Shown here: positions 1 through 13,460 of the stretch, piece after piece
Layout of the letters: the number at the start of each line of letters is the position of its first letter
Numbering within the stretch: position 1 is the stretch's first letter
Source: Escarpia spicata
Lineage: Eukaryota; Annelida; Polychaeta; Sabellida; Siboglinidae
DNA: 64,000 nucleotides
NCBI GenBank assembly: GCA_963995525.1
Contig: OZ023213.1
Coordinates: forward strand, 38,968,258 to 39,032,257
Reading direction: 5' to 3'
Translations under genes and position numbers: made by a program
Notes under the pieces: generated by a model
What the model was told of the DNA's origin: nothing
What the model saw: the letters and a program-made list of their open reading frames with translations, nothing else
Database searches by the model: none

Positions 1-189
1 AAGAAATGTTGTGAGCACAATTGTCACGTACACCTTGCACGTTGTGGATGCTGTTATGTCATGTTGTGGCCATACGCGCTTTTAGATTTCAAAGGCTCCT
101 GAGGCGGCATGAATACGGTTGTTAATTTTCACATCGATGGTGTTACCAGATGCAATTGTGCTGCCCAAGTATGTGAAGTTCCACGGGTT

Positions 190-198
190 TCACTTTGT

Positions 199-263
<65 letters not shown>

Positions 264-430
264 CGTGTGCGTGTGTGCGTATATTTGTGCATATACACAC
301 ATACCCGCATACAAACATAGACACATACAAACATACACACAAACACACATATACGCATGCACACATACACACGTACACACGAACACACATATACACAGAC
401 ACACACATATGCATGCATATATACGTACAT
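190..430. repeat. (TG)n running into (CA/TA)n microsatellite
   Basis: A pure GT run of about 60 bases is followed by CA-rich repeats of the opposite sense, so the tract could fold back on itself. The open frames across it are repeat translations, not genes. Confidence 0.9.
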
Positions 431-540
431 CTATATTGTAAAACAATACGGTTCTCTGTATGTATGTTTGTCGGTTTGTTTATTTGTCTGTTTGCCTGTT
501 TGCCTGTGGCCCAATCTACGTTGGTTTTACATGTATGAGG

Positions 541-875
541 CGGTCGTTCGGTCGGTCGAACGGTGTGTCTGTCGGTCGGTAGGTGGGGCGGTTTGTTGGT
601 CTGTCAGTCGGTATGTTGTTCGGTCTATCGGTCTCTTTGTCGGTCGGTCGGTCAGTCGATCTGTCTGTCTGTGGGTCAGTCGATCTGCCTGTATGTCTGT
701 TTGTCTGTAGTTCGGTAGTTCGTTCGATCTGTTGGTCGGTCTATCGGTATGTCGGTCTGTCAGTCGGTCTGTGACCTGTCAGTCGATCTGCGGTCTGTCA
801 GTCGGTCGATCAGTCGGTCGGTCGGTCGGTCGGTCGGTCGGTCGGTCGGTCGGTCGGTCGGTCGGTCGGTCGATC
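541..875. repeat. Degenerate GGTC/GTCT tetranucleotide tract
   Basis: Imperfect four-base units (GGTC, GTCT, GTCG) become a perfect GGTC run near 808-872. Open frames here are Ser/Val/Arg/Cys repeats and not genes. Confidence 0.9.
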
Positions 876-1083
876 GGTTGTTTAAGGGTATTTTAGCAGC
901 GGTACACGATGTAACCATCGTTTCATTATATTATACTTAGTCCTAGAAATACAACAAAGCATCAACATGTTAAAACGATATTGACTGCGAAGACAGTGAG
1001 TGAGCGAATGTGCACGTGAGCGAGTGAATAAGGGGGTGGGTGAGTAAGTGAACGAGTGAGCGAAGGTGTGAAGGAGAGAATAA

Positions 1084-1205
1084 GAGAACGGGGGATAAGC
1101 AACTTATGAGATGGGCAGGCCACATAATTAGAATGAATGGAGAAATGATAAGGAAGAGTCCAGAGCGCATAAACGGGGAATACCACAGCTGGGTTTGCAG
1201 GAATA
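1084..1205 (+). pseudogene. Non-LTR retrotransposon RT C-terminal scrap
   Basis: A short frame reads LMRWAGHIIRMNGEMIRK, the Trp-Ala/Phe-Gly-His segment found just after the reverse transcriptase domain of RTE-like LINEs. A degenerate GAGT-type tract (about 1,001-1,070) lies directly before it. Nothing else of the element is recognisable, so this is a small decayed fragment. Confidence 0.45.
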
Positions 1206-1212
1206 CGCAAAT

Positions 1213-2150
1213 AATATATATTATTTAATAATAATATATTTTATTTGGTATAACGCCACATCCAGTATTGTTCGTGACGCTTCACAACATATTAATTTAC
1301 ATAAAAATGGTAGAATTGCAATAAATATGTATACGTGTATTAATTTAAAATAAACATTAGTGGTAAAGAATACAATAAATAAATACATATATTGAATAAT
1401 GTAGAATTTCTAAATACAGAAGTAAATAAATATCAGTTATTCATCAAAATTAAATAATATTAATAATAATCAATCTAGCACAATAACTATATAAAAAATA
1501 ATACTAATAAATAAATAAATATATGTATGATTAATAATAATAAATAATTTAGTAAAACATCCAATATAAAATAGTTTACGTGAGGAATAATGAATAATCA
1601 TTATACGAATACGATAACTAATTAAAGTTGGTTTTTAGTAGAGGGCAGTATTCATCTAGAGTGACACTAATATGAAACACAAAAGAAATGTGTCTTCAGA
1701 CGATATTTGAAGCTGGCGAGAGTGTCACAGCTACAGCGAACGAGCCGTCCCCAGCCTTGATACGAGTTCGCTTCACTGCTCGCAGAGCGCAGTGCTCTTG
1801 CCGGTTGATATGCGTGCACAAAGAGGGATTTTAGAAATTCGGAGAAAGGTTTATGGAGGGGAGCAAGGGGCGGTAAAAACAGAAACAGCAGGGAATAGTA
1901 CCATACATAAACATCACCCTTGTACAGGGGAAATATCCGGAAAAAACAATAAAAAAATATTCGGTCCGTGAATGTCGCTTTCATCGGTTTTCTTGCCTAC
2001 GTTTAGGTCACGACTTTCTGCGACAGTAACGTCAATGATCCAGCCACGTTGCACAACGTGGCTGCTCCGAGTAAACACAACGATAAATGTAGACACAAAA
2101 GTTGCTGGGATGTGATGCGTCAACACATGGACTTCAGAAACGGTATAATT
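1213..2150. other. Gene-free AT-rich stretch
   Basis: The first part (to about 1,640) is AT-rich with many ATAAATA motifs; the rest is of mixed composition. I see no exon, RNA gene or recognisable repeat here. Confidence 0.6.
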
Positions 2151-2152
2151 AT

Positions 2153-2188
2153 TACACACACGTATGCACGCACACGCGCGCACGCCCA

Positions 2189-2258
<70 letters not shown>
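2153..2258. repeat. (CA)n microsatellite
   Basis: Near-perfect CA dinucleotides with a few CG interruptions at the left edge. It abuts the first copy of a direct repeat. Confidence 0.95.
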
Positions 2259-2260
<2 letters not shown>

Positions 2261-2488
2261 CTCAACAAATAAGCACTTTGCCAAGGACAGCGACACGAAG
2301 GCTGTGTAGAATATTCTTCTTGTAAATTATTTACATTGTGTCGGGATTTTGTGGCTATTTGTAGAGACCAGAATAAGAAAACATGAAATTGCCGGAGATT
2401 ACGTCCTCCGTCGGAGAGCTACACTCATTGCGCAGCAAAAATCGCAAACAGATACTTGTGTTGTTGATAGTGAATGGCACCAATCAGT
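2259..2488. repeat. Dispersed direct repeat, copy 1
   Basis: About 230 bases, starting with CTCAACAAATAAGCACTTTG and ending at GGCACCAATCAGT, recur about 830 bases downstream with roughly one change in twenty. No coding capacity. Its left edge meets a CA tract. Confidence 0.85.
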
Positions 2489-3088
2489 TATTAATTTGTG
2501 ATATTCAGATTAATGAATGAGCGAATATAAAATGTCAACATAGGCTACAGTTTATTGTTGACAGAAAACTATGATTCATCTCCGAGTCCAACTCGGATTT
2601 GAAGTTGGGCGTCCTCGCGTTGGATGTGGGTTTGAAATCAGCCATTTCGGGTGAATTCAGTTGGATGGTGATGATACCTGACATTGTGGATGGCTTGATG
2701 CGGTTTCGAAACTCAGTCTTGAACTATTCACTCGTTTCACTGTGCTGAAGCCTCTTTCACATTCAGCGGAACTCGCTGGAAGTGCCAGTGCCAGCGCTAC
2801 GACACTAAACTCAATCAATAGATCAGCACTGATCAAATCGACATTTTATTGCTTTTCCAAATTGTTTTTTGTACCGCGTTTACGTTAAATTTCCCGTTCG
2901 GAAGTACACAAACGTCACCATTATTGGCACTTGCCTAGTATCCGGACCAACCTCGACTTCGTCGTTACAGTAACATTTTTGCCTAATTTGTATAACTCAT
3001 GTGTTATTGCCATCATTCAGCATAATTTCATGCATATTTAAGTTAGAAAATTATCTCATGTTAGCGCACTTTTGAGGCCCAAAGAGCA
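2489..3088. other. Spacer between the two direct-repeat copies
   Basis: About 600 bases of mixed composition. No exon, RNA gene or repeat structure is visible to me. Confidence 0.5.
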
Positions 3089-3319
3089 CGCTCAACACAT
3101 AAGCACTTAGCCAAGGACAGCGCGACACGAAGTCTGTAGAATATTCTTCTTATAAATGATTTACATTGTGTCGGGATTTTGTAACTATTTGTAGAGACCA
3201 GAATAAGAAAACATGACATTGCCGGGAGAGTACGTCCTTCGTCGGAGAGCTACACTCATTGCACTGCAAAAATCGCAAACAGATAATTGTGCTGTTGATA
3301 GTGAATGGCACCAATCAGT
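3089..3319. repeat. Dispersed direct repeat, copy 2
   Basis: Second copy of the 2,259-2,488 sequence in the same orientation. Its right side runs within about 60 bases into the long CT tract, so both copies border microsatellites. Confidence 0.85.
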
Positions 3320-3384
3320 GATCTAGAAAAAGATGCCAGTATGATTGCGGTTTATTCAGAAATCGGTTGCGCCCGCCCGCGCGC

Positions 3385-3801
<417 letters not shown>

Positions 3802-3894
3802 GCCCTTATTCCCCCCCCTACCGCCCATCCTCTCTGTATCACTGCCATCTCTCTCTCTCCATCCTCTCTCTCTCTAACACTCACACTCTCTCTC

Positions 3895-3910
3895 ACAAAC
3901 ACACACACAC

Positions 3911-3956
<46 letters not shown>

Positions 3957-3975
3957 ACATACACACATACAAACA
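3895..3975. repeat. (CA)n microsatellite
   Basis: CA repeat with CATA interruptions just upstream of the first CLCA exon in the window. Confidence 0.92.
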
Positions 3976-4144
3976 CAAGCACAAATGCTTGGCATATGTG
4001 CCATACAATGAGTAAGCAATTACGTGTATATATACACATTAGATACAAAACATTAGACAATACAACGACCAAATTTTGAACCATTTATACGCTGTAATAT
4101 AATTGTTATTATTGTGATGTAAAAGCGACAAGTTGTTTTTACAG

Positions 4145-4269
4145 GAAACAGTCCTTCACTTCCTTCGTCGCATAACACTAGGCCGACATTCCGCATTGTG
4201 CAGGGTAAGAATGTGCAGTACGTTTTGGTGTTGGACGTGTCTGGAAGTATGAGCACCCGCTCACAAGGG
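4145..4269 (+). CDS. CLCA exon: start of VWA domain with MIDAS
   Basis: The acceptor TTTTTACAG precedes it and the donor GTGAGT follows. It encodes a hydrophobic strand and the metal-ion site motif DVSGSM. It starts in phase 1 and ends in phase 0. Confidence 0.85.
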
Positions 4270-4368
4270 GTGAGTAAACATTGCGCAAGTTATTATTCAT
4301 AACATAGTGTCTTATAGGCTAATGAACACATTCGAACACACTAACTCGCCCGCACAGACGCGCGCGCA

Positions 4369-4400
<32 letters not shown>

Positions 4401-7400
4401 TCTAATATAGAATAATATAGCAACAGTAATATGGATGTTGGAAATACTTCGCACTAAGAGAAACAGCGATAATACGTCGCCAACTACACGCACACGTACA
4501 CACGCACACGCACACGCACACACACGCATGCACACACACACCCATACACAAACACACATATTGTGTCGATTTGCTTGTAAAGATGTGCAGTCCGGTATTC
4601 AGATTGGTGTGTGGTTAAACTGTGTTTATCGATACATTGTCAGGTTTCCCGGATAGAAACGTTGCGACTGACGGCGGCTGATTTTCTGCTAAATGCCGTC
4701 CCTCTGGAATACTACGTCGGCATCGTGACGTTTAGCAGTGGTGCGCGTATGGCAGCTCCTCTGACGAAAATAACAAACGATTCAGTGAGACAAACTCTCG
4801 CGGCTATGCTACCCGGACGTGCCAGTGGCGGCACGAATATAAAGAGTGGTTTGCAGAAAGGCCTGCAGGTATTCTGTGCAACATATTATTTATTTAATTT
4901 ATGTCATCAAGCAGATATTATCAGGTGGCTCCGATTCGTATAATTTCAAACTTGTAAACCAGGCCCGAAGTCTGGCGGCGATGGGTTACGTCGTTTCGCT
5001 GAGGCTATATAGTTTTGTCTGTGGGAAGTAGTACTTGCGGAAAGAACTAGATGTGTTTTCATCTTAAAATCATAGAGTAAACAAATTGCAACGCTGTTCA
5101 ACACTACCCCCTTGACCACAAAATATATCCAACACTACCCCCTTGACCACAAAATATATCCAACACTACACCCTTCGAGGCACCGGTTCAAATGAGACGG
5201 ATATTTGTTCGAAATGTGAAATTCCAGACCGAAGACGCACCACACCCCAAATAAAAATCGACCACACTATGGGCCTTTGAATTAAGAGACTATTGCAGCA
5301 CATTGCTTATTATCATACTGCAACTATTTTAGTTTATAATACTGCCTACTCATAAACTTACAGTTTATGATAGATTATCTGGTCACACATATTGGTGTTA
5401 ACATTTCTAGAAGACCACCACGATCCGAAAGGAAGATTTCTTATAGACCTATAGTTATACATAAAATTGACAATTGACAAATCTGTTCAGAAATCCAACA
5501 AACATGACAAGTATAAATCTCACAATATCTGTGTCACGGATCGTTGTGTCTCGGGGTACTAATGGTGACACAGGAGAAGTGGAGTAATGATTTATGGATT
5601 CATTTTACAGTTCCAATCGTTGGCAGATACATAAATATATATACAATACGACAAACAACCTGACTAAAGTTTAATACAGTTAAATCACAATGAATGGTCC
5701 TTATACAAATGTCGATCGACCTGGTCAATAGTCTTAAAGTAGGTCACATCACGACTGGTAACACAGTCAAATTTTATACACTTCAAATTTTACACATCTC
5801 AAATCTTTACGAGTACGGCGAATAATTTATACAATGAATTATCTACGATAACATTGCTACGGTTAATAGGTTGAATGGGTTAACATATAAATGCTCATTG
5901 AACGTAGCTCTTTTGTAATATTTCTAAAATGTTCAATCGTATTGTTGTCGTATGAACGTTCGTAGAATGAATTTCAGCGAATTCGATGTGTTTGTAGATT
6001 GGTAGGATTTCTCGTTCTTGCGATATGCACACCGGGACGACGACGTCAATGATCAGGCTGATTTTTTGGATCTTATGACGACTGTCTTGCATCTAAATTA
6101 AACTAATTAAATGTCCTTTTAGACATATTCAACTCTCTCTATTATCATAATTATTAGGTGCATTTTCGCATGGCAGACGTGATGTAGTTCGCATCTGTTT
6201 CGCTTGTGCCATTCCGCATGAAATGTATCATCACAGTTCCTTTGCAGAAGTGGAATAAATAGATATATAAATAAATTAAAATATTTAAATGAATAGATAC
6301 ATGTATAATTAAAATGTCCATATGATAAAAATATATCTAAAATAATCGTTAAAAAATCAGTAGAAATTGCAATAAAAAGTAATAAAAATGTAAATAAATA
6401 ATTTAAAAAGGTCAATTCCATGGATTCATATGATGCTTTCTTATTTTGAAATGGCCAGCCCCAATTGTCGCCACTGTTCACAGTCGAGTGCGCGCAGAGC
6501 GTCGACATCGGCACGGCAACGTAGTGTACGGCCTATGCGTCGTAGGTCCGCGCTCAACGCTGCCGGCAGAGTCGTTCGCGGTCGACCCATGTATGTCGTG
6601 ACACCTGTGTCCACGGCGAAATAGTTGTCGATCGCTCGCTGAGCGGGTGCATCGGGTGGCATACGGAGCACGTGCCCGAATAGACTCCATCTTGCAGTTA
6701 TGACAGCTTCGCTGATGAGACGGCATCGGCAACGGTGGTACAGTGCCTCGTTGGAAATGCGATGTGGCCAACATATGTCGATGATCTGGCGTAGATGACG
6801 ACGGTGGTACAGATCCAGATGATCTAGTTCTGGTTTCGTGAGTCCCCATGTACCCATGTTGTACGTCAGCACGGGCACAACGAAGGATGCGTATAGCCGT
6901 AGCCGCAGCTGTAGAGAGATCTGTGATCGCCTAAACCACAGTGTCCACAGCTTGCGGAAGGCGACGTTGGCCAGCTGCTTTCGGCGAGCGACGTCTTCGG
7001 CTTCACCGAGGAGCGATCCAAGCGTGCGTGTCATACGCCACTCTTCCTGAATGCGGTCAGCGTGTCGGCTGATACTTGTTCGTTCTGTTTTCGACGCTTT
7101 GATCGTCAGCGACCACTCCGCCAAGCAAGCTGGCGCGATGCGCTCGATCTCGTCGAGGAACGAACGAGAAGAGCTGACGAAGTCCGTGTCGTCAGCGTAC
7201 TCGACGTCCAGCGGTAAGGGTGGCATCGACTGGTGGACGTGTCGGGAGGCGCGAACGAAGGTCACGGAGTGCCGCTTCGAGGTACACAATGAATAACACC
7301 GGGCTGAGGCTGTCGTCTTGCGGCGTCCCTATGGATGTGGCGAATGAATGACAATCGCCTGTTGAGAGACGCGGCTCGAGCGACGTGGCGGCGAGTAGGA

Positions 7401-10400
7401 AGCGAATCATCCGAATCATTATCATAACTAAAATTTTATATAAATCAATTGTAACGTTTCTAAGCTATTAAGGGCCATCTGCCCGGCTAACTTCGTAACT
7501 ACATCTTTGCTAACTAACTCGGACGCGACCTTCTTGGCTAAACCTCTACCACACAATGCCCAGATTTAAAACAATTCCCGTACGGCTTTTTTAAGTCAAC
7601 CAATGAAAATCACATTTTGCGGTGATGTCAAAAAGCTCTGGAACTTAAAAAAATCTAGAGGAAACCGTCACGTGAAACTACAGAAGTCCGGGAAACACAA
7701 ACACGAACTAGCAGTTTTTACCACCTATCCTCACACAGCACTTAATTAATAACTTGACTCTTTTCTTCAGTTCTCAGCCGACTATATATTATAACTGTAA
7801 CGCAATATGAAATAATCTCTTATAGACTGTTACTGTGAATAACAATTATAAATACGACAACATTCCTATATAATATATTACCAATTTATTAACAATTCTA
7901 TCGTAAATAGAAATTAGCGCAGCTTGATAACGATACGAAAGTAACCCCCTCTTGTGGATACAACTGTGATAACGTGATTTTCTACAGTGACAATGTGACA
8001 GATGATAACTGGAATGAATTATTCTAAAATGTTGTTTTATAACATTCCTGACAATGAACAACTATTGTTCTGTACGGATTTAGCATAGATGATAAACGTG
8101 CTCTAATTGCCTATAAACTAGTGTCACAGAAAGTATCCTCTTCACGGGTGACTCATGATATCTTACAGTCTAAATGACGGCGTCGTTATGGTGAGCGTGA
8201 CTGGCGTCAATCACGTTCACCATTGGACAGACTAAGCTATTCAAAACAGTATGGCAAAACAAAATCAGATTATTTTCCAAATACTATGTCAAGAAATTAT
8301 CAAAATCGTTGTCAGTTATGGAGTTGTATAAATCACTTTCTACATAGAGTTATATGAATACACTTTTTCATAGAGTTGTATAAATACACTTCTACATAGA
8401 TAGCATCTCTACCTAAACATGATTGGCTGATTCTTAAAATTTATCGGCTTGAAAGATAAGTTGAATTAATAAAATGAAGTCATTATATTTTAACTTGTTC
8501 GTAAGATTATGCATATTGGTACCGTGCTATATGCAGTTTAAATGTATAATACATATTGTGCAGACAGCGTGTTACATTATTAACCTTTTTTCTCGACACA
8601 CTAAACATCGCCCCAATGTGAAGAAAGGGAAAAAAATTGTTACGTTATTATAATGTATATGCAATTGTAAACAACCTAAATTGTCATACTTGTAATTTGG
8701 CTTTGGTTGCACAGGTTCTCGGTAGTTCCGGAGGTGGGACTTTGATTCTGGTGAGTGACGGGCAAGATTCATCTGGTTATTTAAGATCAATGACGCCAGT
8801 GCTTCGCCAGAAGTCAGTCAGAGTCCACACAATCCTGATCGGATACCAAGCAGACGCAGACTTGACTAACTTAGCCGCTAACACAGGCGGTACGTCGTTC
8901 TTCGCAAACGGCAACTTGGACACCACTGATCTAATGAGTGCGTTCAGATCGACGGGTACCGACGAAGGGTCAGCCACGCCAGGGGCCGCACCAGTCGAGG
9001 TGGGTTCAAGTAATTTCTTTCATTTTACATATTATATTTTACATAGTCTACATAGTCACCGAACTCACGTCAACAAATACTACAATACATTAGATAGGTG
9101 ACATCTTACAATAATCGAAGCTGACGTGTTATAATGATATTTATATTCATACATGTCTTATTGTTTGCGACTACTAGATTCTACTGGAGTCGCTATGGGT
9201 CGATCCGAAGAAGGAAGTGACACAATCTGTGCTCATCGACTCGAGCGTCAGTCGCGACACAGAGTTCTCGTTCTCATACACCGGAGCTATTTTCACGTTA
9301 GACGTCGTAGTCATCTCCCCAAGTGGAGTCAACTACACAGTTGATGGTCCGAATGGTCGGAACGTTATAGTCACCAAGCAGATGACTATATCAATTAAAA
9401 ATGAAACAGAGGTAAGCAAAAAGACAGAATGACACTGTTAAGCTATTCAAATATGTCCACCTGTGCGACAATAATCACCTTTGTGTTATGAGAAGTGTAA
9501 GCGAACTATACAGTCACGTCTTCATTGCGATGAACCCGCGTGAACTTCGAATGACTAAACTATATTCGTTGTTGTTCAGGCGCATTATTCCAGTGTTGCG
9601 TTTCCTTGCAAAATATGTTATTAGTTCAATCTTCTATGTCCACGATCAACGATTCCTTTGTTATTGGACATGACAGTTCACGTGTTCATCTTTGTTATTG
9701 TCATCAATCCAAGGTTGGGACTTGGACTGTAATCTTGAGAAATCCGAGCAACACACGCACACGCACCCAGTTCCACGTCACATCCAAGGCTCCGTCAGAC
9801 GATAGCTATCCTATCAGAATGTGGACACATCTCAGCCAACAGGAAGTCGACTTTAATGGTTAGTATCATATTTGTGGAGCGCAGTGGCACAATGGATAGA
9901 GCACCGGACCCTCAATCGAGAGAACCCGGGTTAAAATCCTGTGCTGCCGTGTCGAACATTGGACAAGTTCGTTCACTCTACATTGCTTCACTTCACTCAG
10001 CTGTATGAATGAGTACCTGGCTATAGACAGGGGTGGATATTAGTATATGAATATTCTTCATGCATTAATTGTGGCGTGGCTGAATGCTTCCCAGATAAGT
10101 CGTGTTGGTGTTCGATTGAACATGTCTGCCAGGGAGTAAAGTGTAAAGCGGTTTGAGCAGTCCTAGGGAATGGATACTACGCTATATACAAGAACTTACC
10201 TTTTCATCAAACGACTATCTGCTTTGCAGTACCCAGTAATGGCTGCAATAATGATGAGGTGCTAAGTGTTAAATAGAGTAACACACGGATGTTTTCTAAC
10301 ACTATTTAGCATATTCGTCTCTACTTTACTCTAAAACGCACGAATGTATCAACATGATAAATCGTTCTGATGGGAGCTTCTATCAGCTATCGATAAAGAA

Positions 10401-13400
10401 TGCCAATACAAGAAAAGGCTATATTAACATTAGAGAGCTGCTGTATTCAGCTAATGCAGTAAGTTATGCTACATAAGACTGGGTAAGACCCTTGTTTGGA
10501 TATCTTTCTGACCATTTATGTTCAAACACACGTGTAACTAATCACGCCAAACGTAGGGTACACGAAGTTTGCACGCTAACCATACTACTCCAACAGCTGT
10601 GAAACCATAAACAGAACTTCGCTCTGAATATGGTTATACGTTGCTACATTGTCGTGATGTTGCTGCATAATGTTATCCCAATGAAACACGCGCAAATCAA
10701 CTTAATGGAGTTCTGTTTTCAGACCCATCAACTCTGACAATGATTGTGAGAGTTGACCTAAGAAAAGGTTACGAACCCGTAATTGGCGCAAATGTCGAAA
10801 TTCAAGTCGGTTCTTTGCCGTGGAAACCGATGAAAGATGATGGACTTGGTATGTGCACGTGTTCGCTATTATAAGACGTTTAACACATGTCATTACGAAG
10901 GAATGTCCACAGTATGGCCAATATACTTTCGCTATGTTATCTGAGCGGAACTGGGTTTGTGTCGGAGATATAGCTATAATATACCTACTTCGTGTTAAAG
11001 TAGTTGTATAAAAAGATGGGCGTCTCTGAACAGAGAGTTCATTATCTTAGTTAATGCAACAATGCATCACTTACCTGAACACCGTATTTACAATTTATAA
11101 TAATTTGTTGGCCAGTTCGTATTCTACACATGCAAACCCAGGTATGACAACTAGCCAATCATTTAGCATCTAGTCGCCTTGAGGGCGGGCCCAGGGAAAG
11201 TCGCTCAGAAAGCGTCCCAAAACATCGGTGTATGTCCTGTATTTAAAATTCAGGAATTGTTACAGTGAATTCAGACACAAGTAGGTTTTTCTTTGGCTTA
11301 GTAAAGCTTCCATGTTTTATATTTTATTATGTCAAGCCACAAATACATTAACATCTGAAGTAAAATTTATTATTAATGAAACCTTTCCAAGACACCCACC
11401 ATTTATTCTGTCAATATCATAACATTATTTGGGAAAAAACACTGCATAAAAAGTTTCTGATGAATTAGAGGATCCATTACGTGAAGGACATGTCTCCCTC
11501 CACTTCGGTGTGCTTGTGTAATCCGGCAGTAGAAACCAACAACTGTGATACATTACAATTTTAACTAATCGTCCCGCTGTTTGTCAAGGTGCGTGAGTAA
11601 ATACTGTACCTTTACAATTAACCGCGTTAACGGTACCGTCCGTAGGCGTGGACGTTACCAGAGACGACGGGTTCTACTCGGTCGCGCTGATGAAGTTCCC
11701 AGACAACGGCAAGTTCCCTCTGAGGGTTCGGGCAACTGCCAAGGATGGAGACCGGACACAGTTACTTGTTGGCGGAGGCACCCAAAGTATATATCGGCCT
11801 GACGAAGGTATGTGGAAAGCGGTGGTGCAGTAGCTAAAGCTTCGGAATCTCAACCAAAAGAACCCGGGTTCGAATCGTGTGCTGCGGTGTCGAACCTTGG
11901 AAAATTTCGTTTACTCTACGTTGCTCCAGTTTACCAGCTGTATGAATAAGTACCTGGCTATAGACAGTGACGGATATTTGTGTACGAATATTCATCGCAC
12001 ATTAGTTGAAGCTTGGCTGTATGTTTCCCAGATAAGTCGAGATGGTGCTCGATTGAACAAGTCTGCCATTGAGTAAAATGTAAAGTGCTTTGAGCAGTCT
12101 TAAGGACTGGATACTGCGTTGTATCAGAACTTACCCTTTAGGCGAATCCAATGCGTCAATGTAGAACAAGTTGCACTCATATGACGGCGGAGAACAGTGC
12201 TGGTGTTCACTTGACGTTCAGAACCGCATGATTAACAAAATACTCTCGGTCAAGTCAAGTCAACCTTGTGTCTATGAACGGTCGCGCATTTATCCTTCCA
12301 GATAAGTTCGTTGTTTCAGATCTAGATCACCAAGTATTTCGTTGTCTCAGAACTGGCTCACCAAGTACTTTGTTATCTTAGACCTGAATCACCAAGTACT
12401 TCGTTATTTCACACCTGTAACACCAATTCTTCGTTGTCTCCGAGCTGAATCACCAAATATTTCGTTGTTTCAGACCTGGATCACCAAGTACTTCGTTATC
12501 TCAGACCTAACTTACTACGTATTTCGTTGTATCAGACCTAAATATCCAAGTACTTCGTTGTCTCATACCTGGATCGGTCGTGTAAACACAATCGCGTGAC
12601 CGATTAGTGTGGCAAATTTATGGCTACAATTGTGCCGATGGAAGTGCAGTTACCTCCAGTTTGTTCAACACGCAGCCGCGCTGGTTAGCCATATCCCTTG
12701 TATACACGCACCTAAGTTTAATAGCGTTTTGTCGTATTCATTAATAATAGAAGCGCACATCACTCGTGTAAACCGGCTTTTGGTTTACTGTTCGAATGTG
12801 TCCATCTTACAGAAGCAGAAGAGCCGGGACCGACATATGAAGCTGTGGGGCAATTCCAACGTATAAAAGCAGCTGGACTCCTCGAAGTCGTCAACTTGAC
12901 GCCAACCACAGACCTGTATGCACTCTATCCCTTCCCGCCAGCCGAAGTGAGAGACCTCCGTTTCAGCGCCATGTCGTATGAGAACAAGACCGTGACACTG
13001 CAATGGACGGCCGTCGGCGACTACGCAGAGGAAGAAACAGGTGAGGATATTGGCATCACCAATATAACAATGCGTATCAATTACCTTTACATATAGGTAT
13101 ACATTTAGGCACACCCATACATTGACTGAACTCTGCGCAAACTGAACGTACTTAATATATAGTAAAATAATTAATTCACACAAGCGGAAATATACATTAA
13201 ATAATTGAATATCTATCAGGGTGGCTCCATTGTGAGCGACTCTTTCTAGACTTAATAGGAATTTCCCATATTCAAGTTGAACATTTACTATGACATCCAA
13301 TTGATATTTCCCCTTGTTATTGTTATAATTGCTATAATGTATATTATCATTATTATTACACCGTATTGTACAACTGGAGAAACAAATTATGCCTGTCTGC

Positions 13401-13423
13401 CTGTCTGTATGTCTGTCTGTCTA

Positions 13424-13460
<37 letters not shown>

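Noticed and set aside
109..538. Open frames over the TG/CA tract on both strands
   Set aside because: Val-Cys and Thr-His repeats from a dinucleotide microsatellite; no conserved domain.
6430..7296. Plus-strand Arg/Ser-rich frames at 6,430-6,624, 6,838-7,050 and 7,051-7,296
   Set aside because: Antisense shadows of the minus-strand reverse transcriptase.
9890..9960. True tRNA gene
   Set aside because: A and B boxes are present but the cloverleaf is not intact and a SINE body and tail follow, repeated at 11,813.
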